Below are positions 25,063-36,306 of a stretch of DNA of 64,000 nucleotides, piece after piece (position 1 is the stretch's first letter; each line of letters opens with the position of its first letter). A program made the translations under genes and the position numbers. Source of the DNA: Cystobasidium ongulense. Its lineage: Eukaryota > Basidiomycota > Cystobasidiomycetes > Cystobasidiales > Cystobasidiaceae. The notes below the pieces were generated by a model. The model worked only from the letters and a program-made list of their open reading frames with translations. It did no database searches and was not told where the DNA came from. The stretch spans positions 620,001-684,000 of the forward strand of contig BQUP01000007.1 in NCBI GenBank assembly GCA_022835595.1, in the 5' to 3' direction.

Positions 25063-28000
25063 ATGCAGAGCCATGCGCCTCGTGATGCGGCCGACAGCGA
25101 AGAGAAGAGCACGGCAATGACAGAGCACGACGAGAGCATACCAGCGCCCGAAGAGCTGCCATTCAACGCACCCTTGTCACACGAACTCTTCCTGTCCACT
25201 TCCCTAGTCACCAACAGCGGCGAATTCGACGCCTCTGCCTTCTTGCTCACTCGGAAGCACCTCTCATTAGACGATCTACGTTCAGAACTACGCACATATT
25301 TACAATCATTAAGAAATCAATTAACAAATATAATAAATAATGATTATGAAGATTTTATAAACCTAGGTGGATCACATTTATTAGGTTCTGAAGATCAAAT
25401 GTCTTTAAGAATGAGGAAACCCTTGGAAGGTATTTCAAGAGAAATCAAAGATGCTAAATTATCTCTTGAAGATATAAGAGATGAATTAACTATTAAATTG
25501 AAAAGGAGGGAATTAGTTAGACAGAGGAAATTGATTTGTAGGAAATTATTAAGTGTGAATGATCAGGTTATCAAGGTCGAGGAAATGCTCCTCATTTCCG
25601 ACCACTCTGCTGATAATGGAACTGGAGATTATCCTCATGATATGAACGCATTAATACCCGGGAGCGCCCTCGCTGTTAGAAATAATGCAAGACGTGTGTC
25701 GCCCTCCCTTGCTAAGAAGGTAGATAGGTAGGTGGTATTCACTAATTATGCGTAGAACATCGAGGAATTGTAGACGAGGATCATGCTAACCTTGGGCTAC
25801 TTCTTTGCGCAAATCTGGTAAACAGGTCCATGGGTTCCGATACAAAACGCTTAGAGCGGATAGCCCAAGAGTACAATCAGCTTTTGTACCTTGTCCGAAA
25901 GTCAGAAGGGCTCAAATTCGTCGACAGTCTACAGCCTGTGAGTGCAGTTGTTTCAATCATTTGAAAACTGGTGACAGGTGACTTACTTACGTTGGTCTTG
26001 CTTGGTAATCTCAATGTTGCCAGCGCATAGACCGAATATCAACAACCCTCCAACAAGATCTCTCCTCGCTTCTCTCGTCCACTCTCACTTCCTTACACAA
26101 TTCTTCATCGTCTACCTCAAATGCTTCCACAACCTCTAAAGCTGCACTTCTAAACGATCATAAAAGCAAGCTAGAAAGCTTGACTGATCTCTTCCGTACC
26201 TACGCTTCAATCAATAAATACAGAGAAGCTGAAGAAGTAGTACGAAAACTTTTGGTAGTAGACTTTATGTCGAAAACTATACACCGAGAAGCTCTGCTTG
26301 GACCTCAAAGTCCTCTCATGCCTATTACACCATTCATAAGTAATGCATCGGGTTCTACTCCTTCTGCTGGCATGTTTGGCTCTCTGGGACAAGCATTCTC
26401 TCAAGCTAGCCCTAGCGTATCGTCTCCTTCATCCTACCCTTTTCCAGCGTCGCAAAATGGAAATTCACCGGAAGGTCCAAAATTGACAGCCCCTTCCACG
26501 TTATCGAATGAAGACCGATCCATCATTCCACCCTTTTATATCATTGAACCAGTCACTCCACCCTCAGCACCTACAGACTCGGATACCTACATATCAGACG
26601 CCCTTGTCGAGCTATATAACAAAATCCTAGTGTTTGTCAGTAAAGAATTAGGTTACATACTCGAAATTACAGAGCGAAGACCTTCACAAGGTAGATCAAA
26701 TACATCTACAACAGGAGCAAATGAAGGAGGTTTAGCTTCCTCTGGGTTTCTAGAGAGAGATAGTGGAGAGAAAGGAATACCTAATTCGCCAAGTACGAAA
26801 GAAAGGACGCTATACCCCGGTCAAACGGCTAACAAGGCGGGTTATGAGATCCTCTCCAATGTCATCTGGAACGAAATCGCAAAGAGGCTCATGAACGAAT
26901 GTGGTCATCTGATATTCGCTGCTGGACGACCGGACTCTTTTCATCGAGTAAGTTTTGTACTGAACGGTACACGCGTTGCATGACACTCAAAGACACTTGT
27001 TGACCCTCACCTCTATTCATCTCCGACTCGTAGAACTATCTTACGACCCTTTCCTTCGTGGAACGCTTGGAGTCACTATGCCCCAATACGCGATATCTCC
27101 AGATCTTGCGCAATAATCCCGAATATAACGCTTTCATGAAGAGGTGGCAATTACCAGTCTATTTCCAGCTACGATTTAGAGAGATTGTCGGACAATTGGA
27201 AACCAGCTTGGCTGCTCATACAAGTAAGTCCTTTGCACACCCTTTCCAGTATGAATGCATTGCGTGAAAGTATGACAGCTGACGATTTGTTCGAAATCCA
27301 AGTTGCTCCTGCTCCGTCTGCAGTCCAGACTACTTCTCTTACAATGGCAGCAACAGAACAGATATACAAAGCAATAACAATATGTTGGTCCGACGATGTC
27401 TACTTATCGGATCTAACACCGCGTTTCTGGAGGCTCACTCTTCAAATCATGAGCCGGTATAAAACTTGGCTAGATGCGCATCTGCCCGACTATGTCGTCA
27501 GAGATGCAGCGGCTTCTGTGACTGCAAATGCTTCGCACAATACGGCGACGGGCCCTTCATCAGGTCTGAATTTGCAGAGGGTGAGTGTTTCGCATGCCTG
27601 TTGGCGAAGAAAGTCTGTAAAGCTAACGCTTTTCTGTGTCGCAGCTTCTTCCGTCAAACCCGCTATCGAATACATCAATCAATAGCCGACCCTCGACACC
27701 TCAGCAGCAAGGTGGCACCGATGACAGTATGGACGATAGTACCCTACGTCAACTTTCAATTGTCGTTGCGGACATCACCAAATTAGAAGCTATGATGCAT
27801 CAGCTATATGAGCGTACAATCAGTCAGAAGTTGCCAAGTTTCGCTACGAGTTCCATGCTTGCTGTTGATGAGGGCGAAGGCACGCCGGAAGGTACGCTAT
27901 TTATTTTGTTCAGACAAACTTTGCTAACGATATGCTGAGCTACTTGTGACATCTCAGCCGCTCTCAACGCAACCTTAGCATCTCTCACTTCTACCATACC

Positions 28001-28523
28001 ATCACTGCTTTCTCAGCTTGCCACGATACTTTCAAAACGTTGCTCAGAACCACTGCGCCTTGTGAGGTCAGGTGCTTCACAAGTTCGCGCCAACACAAGC
28101 AAAAACAATAATACAGCTGCTCCTGAACCAAGTTATTTCGTTCCGAACATTCTACGGCCAGCAAAAATATTCCTCGATGGATACGGCAAGGTATTACACG
28201 ACGATATGAAGCGAAATATAATGCAAACGCTTTTCGAAGACCTTGCAAATCGATACGAAGCTGCTCTATCTAAGATGAAAAAAGATGGCGATGCATTACG
28301 AAGACTCAAGAAAGGCAGACAAGGTTTTCAACTTTTTGGAAGGAATACATCATCTTCTGCCGCTAATGATGAAGCTGCAAGTGCCGAAGATGAGAAAGTC
28401 AGAATTCAAATGAATGCTGACATTGAAGCATTTGCCAAAGATGCTGAAAACCTGGGTGTAGTGATGGATGATAGTGAAGCTTTGAAAGCTTTGAGGGCAG
28501 TGGTGAGAGATTGGAACAAGTAG
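25063..28523 (+). CDS. COG2: Conserved oligomeric Golgi complex subunit 2
   Basis: Subunit of the COG tethering complex (lobe A), needed for retrograde traffic within the Golgi. Exons 25063-25727, 25826-25937, 26024-26947, 27034-27223, 27279-27580, 27645-27891, 27958-28523; all phases agree, 1,001 residues. The N-terminal COG2 signature is clear: FDASAFLLTRKHLSLDDLRSELRTYLQSL, then LINN-type INNDYEDFINLG and a helical coiled region. A later landmark is SDDVYLSDLTPRFWRLTLQI, matching the mammalian segment around the TH-RFWKLTLQ motif. A Ser/Pro-rich insert occurs at about 26390-26560. A downstream in-frame ATG at 25117 is an alternative start. Codon use in 25290-25560 is strikingly AT-rich. 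Converges with the b561-like gene. Confidence 0.93.
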
Positions 28524-28841
28524 ACCCAGTATGGATCAAGTACCTTCATGCGCGGCAAGAGTAGAAGTGCTCGAAATTGTCGTTGTATAAGGCTGAGATT
28601 AATTGCAACGAAGAATCTTTTTAGGTTGAGCCTTTCCTACCTGCTAGAATCACAGCTAACTCTACAGCTAAATTTACAGACTTCATCGTTACCCTCAAGG
28701 TACGGATAACTCCTGGACATTACGTAAGAACTGCTACTTCCCCTGTTGAAATCGCTAATTATTTTACAGACAAAAACTCCGATGAACCTAGCTCTTGACC
28801 AAGTACTGCATACTGCGATGCTCCTGAACAAGACCACTACT

Positions 28842-30490
28842 TCACGACGTAGGCGCAGGCTTTCTCTTTATGCTTCTCGAGTGCGAAATATGGCTTGACG
28901 ATTGAACACTTCTCCATTGCGTATCGATGGAAGCAGCACTGGACGAGATCCAGCTCGTAGGCCTGCCGTCACTAAAATAGTCTAGTGCTTTTTCATCTGT
29001 CTCATACTCTCCAGCTTCTTCCTCCTCAGTGTCTTCCTCCAGTATGGGTACTAGAGGTGAGACAGGCGTCAAGGGCAGCGCAAGGCTCGCACTGCTTGCT
29101 GGAGCGCGGTCGCTGTGAGATTGATTTACTTGATAGACAGGTAAAAGTGATGGATCCACTGGCATATCCCTCTCTAGATCATTCAGCCACAACGTGGGTA
29201 TGACAAGTGACTCTGGAAATGATGTCGCCTTCCTCTCTGACAAAGTCAAGCCAGGATCTTTGGAGGCTTCGGAGAACACAGTAGTATCGGTGTAGCTTGA
29301 TACGAAAGTGGAACCACTCCTGAGGGAATGATTGAACATTAGCCTTTGACCGCTTTATAGCGTGCATTAAAATAAAGTACTGACGCGTTCTCTCCGATGA
29401 TGCCTACCCACAGGCCGTCGCTACGGATTCCGCGCTCGCGATGCTTATTCACATGCACAGTCGCTTTGCGCTTTTTCAGATTGAAGCTCTCCTTCATAGA
29501 AAGCGATGGCTTTGGCCGGGCGCTGACATCTTTTTTCACTGCGAAACCTATCAAGAGTATCGAGAATACAGACACGATGATCGCCCCTTTTCAAATTCGA
29601 TAAAAGTTTTGATGGTCAGCGAAACAAAATTGTGTATATGGCTTAAAGATACAATGCACTTACAGATGACTTTAGCAGCAAGTGGAGTTTCCCTTCCAGA
29701 TTTGGCCTCGTACAATTCCATACCTAGCCAAATCTGTGCAAATCCTATCGAACTCAAGGCGAGCCCTAATATCTTATGCAAGAGGTTTGTTATTGGAGGG
29801 ATGCGAACATCGACATTGCGGTGTGATCCGATGAAGCGTCCTAAAAGTATATGTAGGCTGTTTCAGAACATAAAATCTCAGCTTTCGGGGCCTTGGATCC
29901 ATCTCGCGAGCTCAAACGGAATTGCAAAGTACTCACAGCAGCAATAGCATCAAAGTCAGACCCATGCGTTGATGTACGGACTCAAAATGACCACTTGAAG
30001 GCCCTATCCTCGTGGCCACACATCCTAACACGACTGCCACGCTGGTAAGCCCGCTCGTGACAATGCTTTGTGCTGTAGCGTACGCTCCAGAGCTGGTAGT
30101 TGAGGCTCGCGCAAGGATGATAGCGGTAGGTGAGATCTGTAAGAATGGGAAAGCGTGTAATGATCAGTTCTAGCCCTTGTTGAGTTTATACAGTAATGAG
30201 TTGAATCTCACTATCATCCATGCGACACTGCCAACCACGGCGTGCGCCACAACTACTTTATCGAATGTTGTCCATTGGTCCGAGGATTTGCCACCTTCTT
30301 GCCCGACGGGTATGTCGCTTGATATCAGCATGGGTGAGTCGGCTTGTAAGATTGAAATGTCATCGCCGTTGGTGCTTTGCGCGATTGTCTGTGTCGCAGC
30401 CTGGATGATTAAAAGTGCGATGATCCATCGGAAGGTGTAAAGCGGGGATCTGCATTGGCTTCGGCTTCGGGTATAGTTGTGACTGAGCAT
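28842..30490 (-). CDS. Cytochrome b561-like membrane protein
   Basis: Predicted multi-pass haem membrane protein. Exons in transcript order: 30212-30490, 29937-30136, 29664-29857, 29385-29586, 28842-29319; phases agree, 450 residues. A signal/anchor segment (FRWIIALLIIQAATQ) is followed by a lumenal stretch, then transmembrane helices containing His residues in b561-like positions: VVVAHAVVGSVAWM, FESVHQRMGLTLML, NLLHKILGLALSSIGFAQI. A further helix (AIIVSVFSILLIGFAV) precedes a cytoplasmic tail that is long, acidic and Ser-rich (EEDTEEEEAGEYETDE). Intron 4 has a GTCAGT donor. Known b561-domain proteins move electrons across membranes using ascorbate or act with ferric reductases; the role here is inference. 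Could also be a more remote b561-fold protein. Confidence 0.72.
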
Positions 30491-31230
30491 GCTATGCAGG
30501 ATGGCAGTTTGATGATGATGCTTGATGCTATGCGTAGACGAAGTCTTGCTGTCGTCCGCCGCTAGGTTGCCTGCAGTCCTGATGCTGGGCCTCCGAAGGA
30601 GATGAGGGATTGCCGATGCCTAAGTGTCGGAGAGGTAACACACAGCGTGTATAGTGGTGAAAAGGGGGAAAGGATAAGAGCTACAGCATCAATTTGAAGC
30701 GAACGAAAGGTCCTTCTGGTCGCTAGTCTTCAAATGCTCCCCTCATTCTTTGCTCTGCAGTGCTGCAGCTCCCTGGCCGGTGCGGTGGTTAGGTGCCCTG
30801 TCAATCTTCTCTCTTCAATCACTGCAATGTACCCGGAAGGTGACTTTCACACATGCCCTTTATCTCTTTATTCCTTCCTTTTGAGACAGGAATGCAGGGC
30901 CGAAGCAATCAATCAGTCGTGCAAACATTCGGGCAATCAGTTCATACTCTGATTCCTGGTAGGACGGCCTTCGCGCCTTGGTAAATGTAATTTGTGGGTC
31001 GGGTTCATGCTGGGGGAGATGCCGCACTCAAGCCGGCGTCGCGGCAGATGCAGGTATTATATTGTGGATTTTCCAGCGGTGCGACGCAAAACAGATGTGC
31101 CTGAGTAGCGCACTGCAGTCTTGAAGCTCTTTTGGCAGTCATGATTTGCTTCCGGTCAGAGCAAAGACACGAACCAGGAATTACCTACCTCGAGAGTAAG
31201 CATCTCCTTCGGACGAGGAGTGAGGTCGAG

Positions 31231-31256
31231 CAGCATCAGCATCAGCATCAGCATCA
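31231..31256. repeat. Hexanucleotide microsatellite (CAGCAT)n
   Basis: Four perfect tandem CAGCAT units in non-coding DNA. Confidence 0.8.
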
Positions 31257-31633
31257 GACTGGCCAAATCATCCAAAGCCGTCGCAGCCACGCATCAATTC
31301 GTCTTACCAGCGACACTCCAGCTGCTTCGTCGTTAGTCGAGAGATGGTGGCAACTGATTCGATCGCATGGGCACGTGCTAAGCTGGGCCGTGAAAGCTTC
31401 CGAGAAAGCACAAGTGTGCCGGCCGCCCAGCTTGGCGAGTTCAGCACCAAACTGCTTGCGTTATTGTCTCTGCACACGGCGCACAATCTGATTGTCCTAC
31501 TATGCGGGTGGCGTGTCGTGGAGTCGCCATTAGTCGGAAGGGCCCGAAGCAATTGCCACCTGCTCGTAGAGCCGTGTGAGGTGCAAGACGAAGGTGCGAC
31601 CGATAGCTGTCCCTGTTACTAGCGAACGATACC

Positions 31634-31792
31634 ATGGATAACCGCTCGCACGCCCTCGCCACCCTCGCAGACAGCGAAGCGGAAGCAGACGACGATTCAA
31701 CTGAGCTGGAGGTTGGTCGTATCAGAACATCAGCAATAAGTAGAAATCGAAGTAATATTTGGTATTTGACATTCAAGAAGAGCGTCGCCTGA
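31634..31792 (+). CDS. Candidate small protein (52 aa), unrecognised
   Basis: ATG-initiated frame MDNRSHALATLADSEAEADD..., ending FKKSVA. The first half is acidic and uses the GC-rich codons of neighbouring genes, the second is basic. The initiator context (ATACCATGG) is good. It lies 67 bp from the convergent thioredoxin stop. No family is recognised; it may be a chance frame or the first exon of something longer. Confidence 0.25.
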   Translation: MDNRSHALATLADSEAEADDDSTELEVGRIRTSAISRNRSNIWYLTFKKSVA

Positions 31793-31858
31793 CGTCATGG
31801 CAGGCTCGTCGACTCTTTGAACATGTTATGAAGTATCGCAAGAAAGGCAAAAGGACGT

Positions 31859-32752
31859 CTATGCGGATGCGGAAGCGTACTTTGCGATAAACTCCTGTTC
31901 GATGTGTGGAACATGACGAAACGGTAGACTATTAGCATCAGCAACAGCCAGACTGTCCATTTGAGGTGTGGATACGCACGGGAAGCTTGTTCTTGTCGGC
32001 ACCGACAAAAGTATCGACCTTCTCGCCGTTCTTGAAGACCATGAAGGTGGGCATGGCCTTGATTCCGACTTCCTGTAAATGCGGATATCATAAGAAGCGC
32101 AGAATGCGTCAGTATCAGGGAATCTGATAGGAACATAATTGTACGCACCTGAGCGATATCTTCCTCCTCATCAACGTCGAGCTGGATGTGCCAGAGCGAG
32201 CCGTTAGTCCAAGTCATGACGCGTATAGACAGAACGGCGACGCACGGTAACGAAGATAGCGTTATCCTTGTACTTTTCATCCTCAGCTAGCTTGTTGAAG
32301 ATGGGCGAGATGACCTGTAGGGTACAGAAGGAAACGCGACCGTCAATACGGAGAGTATTGCACAATGTCGAGAATGGATGAATCGAACCTTGCATGGACC
32401 GCACCTGGAGATTTGCAGAGAGTGGTGCATCAGCATGATGGGTTTGCCTTTGACGGCATCTTGCGCTGCCTGCTGTGCTTACCATGAAGCACCTGTGATG
32501 CGATTAAGAAGAATGTCATAGAAGTCGCGATCAGCTCAGCGTGTGCGCGCCGGTGAAGCAACTTGACGCACTGAAGTCGATGATGACTGGCTTGTCGCCG
32601 GCAATCTACGAGTCAGACACACCACTGTCAGTGCATATCCTTCCGTTGGCACTCCGCCGCGATGAGGCGCGCCTCTGCTCTGGCGCCATCAGCAAACTCA
32701 CGACCTCCTTGAACTGCTGCAAGCCCTTGATCTCGACGCCGGTTGGTGACAT
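31859..32752 (-). CDS. TRX: Thioredoxin
   Basis: Small cytosolic thiol-disulfide reductase. Eight exons in transcript order: 32702-32752, 32572-32605, 32483-32492, 32389-32404, 32246-32314, 32149-32181, 31980-32072, 31859-31894; all phases agree, 113 residues, the normal size of the family. The joined product reads KPVIIDFSASWCGPCK, the canonical active site, then AIFVTLDVDEEEDIAQ, GIKAMPTFMVFKNGEKV with the cis-proline, and the C-terminal helix FIAKYA. The active-site motif is assembled from three exons: one ends in DFS (first base), a 10-nt exon gives the rest of SASW, and a 16-nt exon gives CGPCK. The donor after the 16-nt exon is an unusual GTTCGA. Start chosen at the only ATG giving a thioredoxin N-terminus (MSPTGVEIKGLQQFKE). 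Confidence 0.96.
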
Positions 32753-33473
32753 GGTGTGGATGATGTGTGGTGAATAGAATGGGCTTGTAGGTATCGCTTG
32801 CTTGCTTGAATCGATGGATGTAAAGCAAGAAGTGAATGAGCTTTCCCAGATCTCTTTATCGCCTGTTGCACTCTTGCTTATTCAGAACAGCCAGCTCGCC
32901 TTCTGTCGGCATGTAAGCAGACACAACACAACACTCAGCGACGCCTCGGATATGCCACGAGTCAAGACTACACTGCTGCTGTTACAAATCTCCCTGCACG
33001 TCGAGAGCTGTCTAAGTTCTGACGGCTCCTATTCATGTTGGTGAAGCCCAATCTGCTATTGCATGACCTCTCTCTCCGAAGGCACAAGCATCGCCAGTTG
33101 ACGGTGCACAAGAGTGTCCGTTGTAGCTGCTACCAGAGGCCATCCAATCCTCTCCTCGGTTCCGTCGCATGCGGCTAATTAATTTGCTGATGTAGATGTC
33201 AAGCAGTTATACCGTCTATATATACTGGACGCTCGCGACGGACGACATATGACCGCGTGTACTGATGATACGAATAAGACCACTAAGACCAACATAGATT
33301 GTAAGGTGGCATGTCTGTCTGGCACGCAGCGGGAGTGCAGACTGTCGGGTCAGTGGTGTATGAGAACAGTACACTCAGGATAACATTTGAGAGCAGATAT
33401 TTCAGGCAATGAGCTTTGGTTCTCTGTCCTACATCCGAAAGTATCACAACTAGAGCCCATCTTTACAGTGTCA
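32753..33473. promoter_or_regulatory. Divergent intergenic region, thioredoxin / BCS1-like copy 1
   Basis: About 720 bp between divergent genes. The part from about 33308 resembles 36168 onward upstream of the second BCS1-like gene (shared ggcatgtctgt run and following CAG-rich words), so the duplicated unit includes the promoter. No specific operator recognised. Confidence 0.45.
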
Positions 33474-35685
33474 ATGGTCCCACCTCCAACTTCGCCCGTC
33501 GTGGCCCGGCAGGCGCGGTTCCTAGACGCTCTACTGCAGATATACAATAAAAGATGGATGTCACTTGGAACTACTTCCATCCTTTTACTCGTTCAAGCCT
33601 TTTTTGGGCTCCTTCGCAAAGTAGCTCCAAGCGGAGAATTGGAAACAGAAGTTCGGAGAGCTCTTTACAACAAGGTGATAGGAGCGTTCACTTCGATCTG
33701 GCCCGCTATCAATCCCTTTTCAAACATCAACAAGATGTTCTATTACGAATTCAAGATTGGGGAGCACACAAATGAGTGTCAATGGATCTCGTATGTGATG
33801 AACAGTTTTACTAATTCAATGTAGAAAGCACTGACTTTTCAGTTGCTTGTCGTCGGTCTTGCTTGTCATCTGATGGTGTTGGTAAAGACGTTGGTTGTGT
33901 AAGCCCCACAATCTTGAGCTTTACACACCGAGAACTGACTCCCTCCTGTTTCCCCTCTACAAGTTCAGCGAGTCCGCTCGGGCAAAGAGAAGCGTCAAGT
34001 CAGGGTACAGACGGGTCTCAAAACATCTCGGGCTACGATGAAAGAACTTTCAGGTGAAGACCCAGAGATTTCAATGATCAGGAAGGAAATCGGTTACTTG
34101 GGAAATCCTTTTATGCCTGAATACCATTGGTTTGTGTATAGAGGTGGCCTCTTCCGAGCACAAGACCTTCGCGCTGGATGGTTTCGGCAGAATGGACCCC
34201 CTCCACTAGGACCTCATGCACCGAGATACGCACTGACTATCCGGTGAGCGATAGTTTGGACGCCTTGAGGATAGGACCGCTTGCTAAACCCTCTTACATG
34301 CGTTTTTGGTTTTACCTTCACCTACAATAGCCTCTATGCAACGAGTCGGGGCCCATTCCTGTACTGGCTCGACGAGGCCAAGAAGAAGTATGAAGCAGCT
34401 AGTCCTGCAGGTATGTCTAAGGATTGATCTTCACATCGAGCGCAAAGTGGCATGCTTAGCAACGTTTCGAAAACGCAGTGATTGATGTCGTCCATTTCGA
34501 CGGCGACGACTGGGACAGCAGCGTTGTACAGCGTCAAAAGAGAAATTTCGACGATGTCATCTTAACAAAGGAGAATCGCGAGAAATTGGAACATCTAGTC
34601 CAGGACTTTCTTCAGAGTGGAGGGTGGTATCTTAGTCGCGGCTTATCCTGGAAGAAGGGTATTCTCTTGCATGGACCACCAGGATGCGGGAAAACTTCGA
34701 CTATCGTTGGCTTGGCATCAAAATACGATCTGAACCTTTACATGCTTTCTTTAAATGACCCTGACTTGACTGACGACGGGTTGGCCTCTGCAATTGGTCA
34801 AGTCAGGCAAAGGTCCATTGTGTGCCTGGAAGTAAGCCACACGTTTGAATCACAGCGTAATAGACGAAAGATACTGATGGGAAGTGCTGTAGGACTGCGA
34901 TATATGGGCAAAAGATCACAATCGCAGACTAGCTGAAAAGGCTGCCGCAGCTGCTGCGGGCGGACCGCGGTCTAAGCCGACTCCGACTGTAGCGGTGGCA
35001 GTGCCGCAAGCAAGTGAATCGCCAGACTCAGCTCAAGCTGTAGCCTGTGGACCAGTCCATATCCCAGCGCAGCGTTCAGAATCGCGCCTTACTTTGGCGG
35101 GCTTGCTCAATGTCCTAGATGGAGTAAACGAGCTGAAGGGTATCTTATTTATCTTGACAACCAGTAAGGCGCTCCCACTCTGGTGAATAGTACTGGTACG
35201 GCCGGCTGAAGTGACTTTCCATAGACGATCCAAGCAGTCTAGATTCTGCTCTGATACGCCCCGGCCGAGTTGACGCGTATATTGAGCTCACTCGAGCGAC
35301 AAGACAACAAGCGGAAGATCTATTCAACAGCTTCTACAAGCCTTATGACGAAGAACAGCCAGATTACGATCTCGACAAGGTATCAAGCTGGGCAAAGACA
35401 TTCGCTGCTTGTGTCGACGATTGCGAGTTCTCGCCTGCCTCTTTGCAAGCGTTCTTATTGGAGCATAGGCTGGATCCTGCAGGCGCAACTACCGCTATGC
35501 CTCACTGGGTATATAAGGAGAGAACCTCTGATCCCTCCACGCTGCATCCATTTGTCGGACCAATAAGAGAATATCCATCTGGGAAGCCAAAGACAAAAGC
35601 GACCAAACCTGTACAACCTAGCGCTGCTGAAACTTCCGATGAAGTGAAGAACTGCAGATGTGGGGTCAGGTCAGTCGAGAATTGA
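33474..35685 (+). CDS. BCS1-like mitochondrial AAA ATPase, copy 1
   Basis: Member of the BCS1 branch of AAA proteins; yeast Bcs1 moves the Rieske protein across the inner mitochondrial membrane, but fungi carry many extra BCS1-like genes of unknown role. Exons 33474-33790, 33969-34243, 34331-34410, 34479-34831, 34893-35163, 35225-35685. At least one short exon between 33791 and 33968 is needed to restore phase and is not settled (33843-33855 fits). An N-terminal hydrophobic helix (GTTSILLLVQAFFGLL) precedes the BCS1-specific region (EYHWFVYRGGLFRA, LYATSRGPFLYWLDEA, RNFDDVILTKENREKLEHL). Walker A is GPPGCGKTST, Walker B IVCLEDCDIW, followed by an Ala/Pro-rich insert, LTLAGLLNVLDGV and RPGRVDAYIELTRA. 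The C-terminal domain has FSPASLQAFLLEHRLDP. Confidence 0.88.
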
Positions 35686-36306
35686 GAGTGTATATATCGG
35701 CGTTTCTGTACTGTCCTTACTGTCTGGAAAATTACGGTACAAATCGATTCACGTAGCTACGCAAAATTGTTAGACATAAGTAACGAGGCACGTTCCACGA
35801 ACTGATCTAGCTTTCACCATACCACAATGGCCATGCTCACGCAGAGATGCCGTGGCCCACAGGTTTGAAGTCGACCTTTTGCCACTCGTCGAGCCGCTCG
35901 GTCTCGACGTGATCACGTCAAAGCGGTCCTGCATTGCTTCCACCGCAATCACTTCGACGTTAGCTTTCATCAGCGAGGCACGATGGCAGGCCTTCAGAAT
36001 GTGAGAGAAGACCATCAGAAGCACTTTGCGTGTCGCAGAACTGCCGGCGAGGCTTCCGAGGCTTCAGAGTCTTCAGCGGCTGTGAAGGCTTGCAAGAACG
36101 TCGCAGACGTGTCATGGTTGGACAGTCCGTATGAGGGGTAGCTAATGCTGACAAGTCCCGCAAGACGGCATGTCTGTATGGTCTGCAGCAGGTGTGCAGT
36201 CTGTTCAGTCAGTCGTGCTAGGGCTCGACCAAAGAGACGTGCCCTGCAATCCCAAGATTCATGTTGTCGAGCAAACTAAATCTGGCTCTCCATCTCATGT
36301 AGGCGA
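35686..36306. other. Intergenic between the two BCS1-like genes
   Basis: Contains the 3' flank of copy 1 (35755-35830 resembles 38612-38690 after copy 2) and the duplicated promoter segment of copy 2 from about 36168. No supported gene. Confidence 0.5.

Larger units (their letters stand above)
30491..31858. other. Intergenic between b561-like gene and thioredoxin
   Basis: About 1.4 kb holding the b561 promoter side and the thioredoxin 3' side. It includes a (CAGCAT)-type hexamer repeat at 31231-31256 and one small candidate frame (31634-31792, listed separately). Other open frames overlap each other on both strands and look random. Confidence 0.45.

Noticed and set aside
31231-31256. Regular repeats considered as a CRISPR array
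   Set aside because: Simple hexamer microsatellite without spacers, in a eukaryotic genome.
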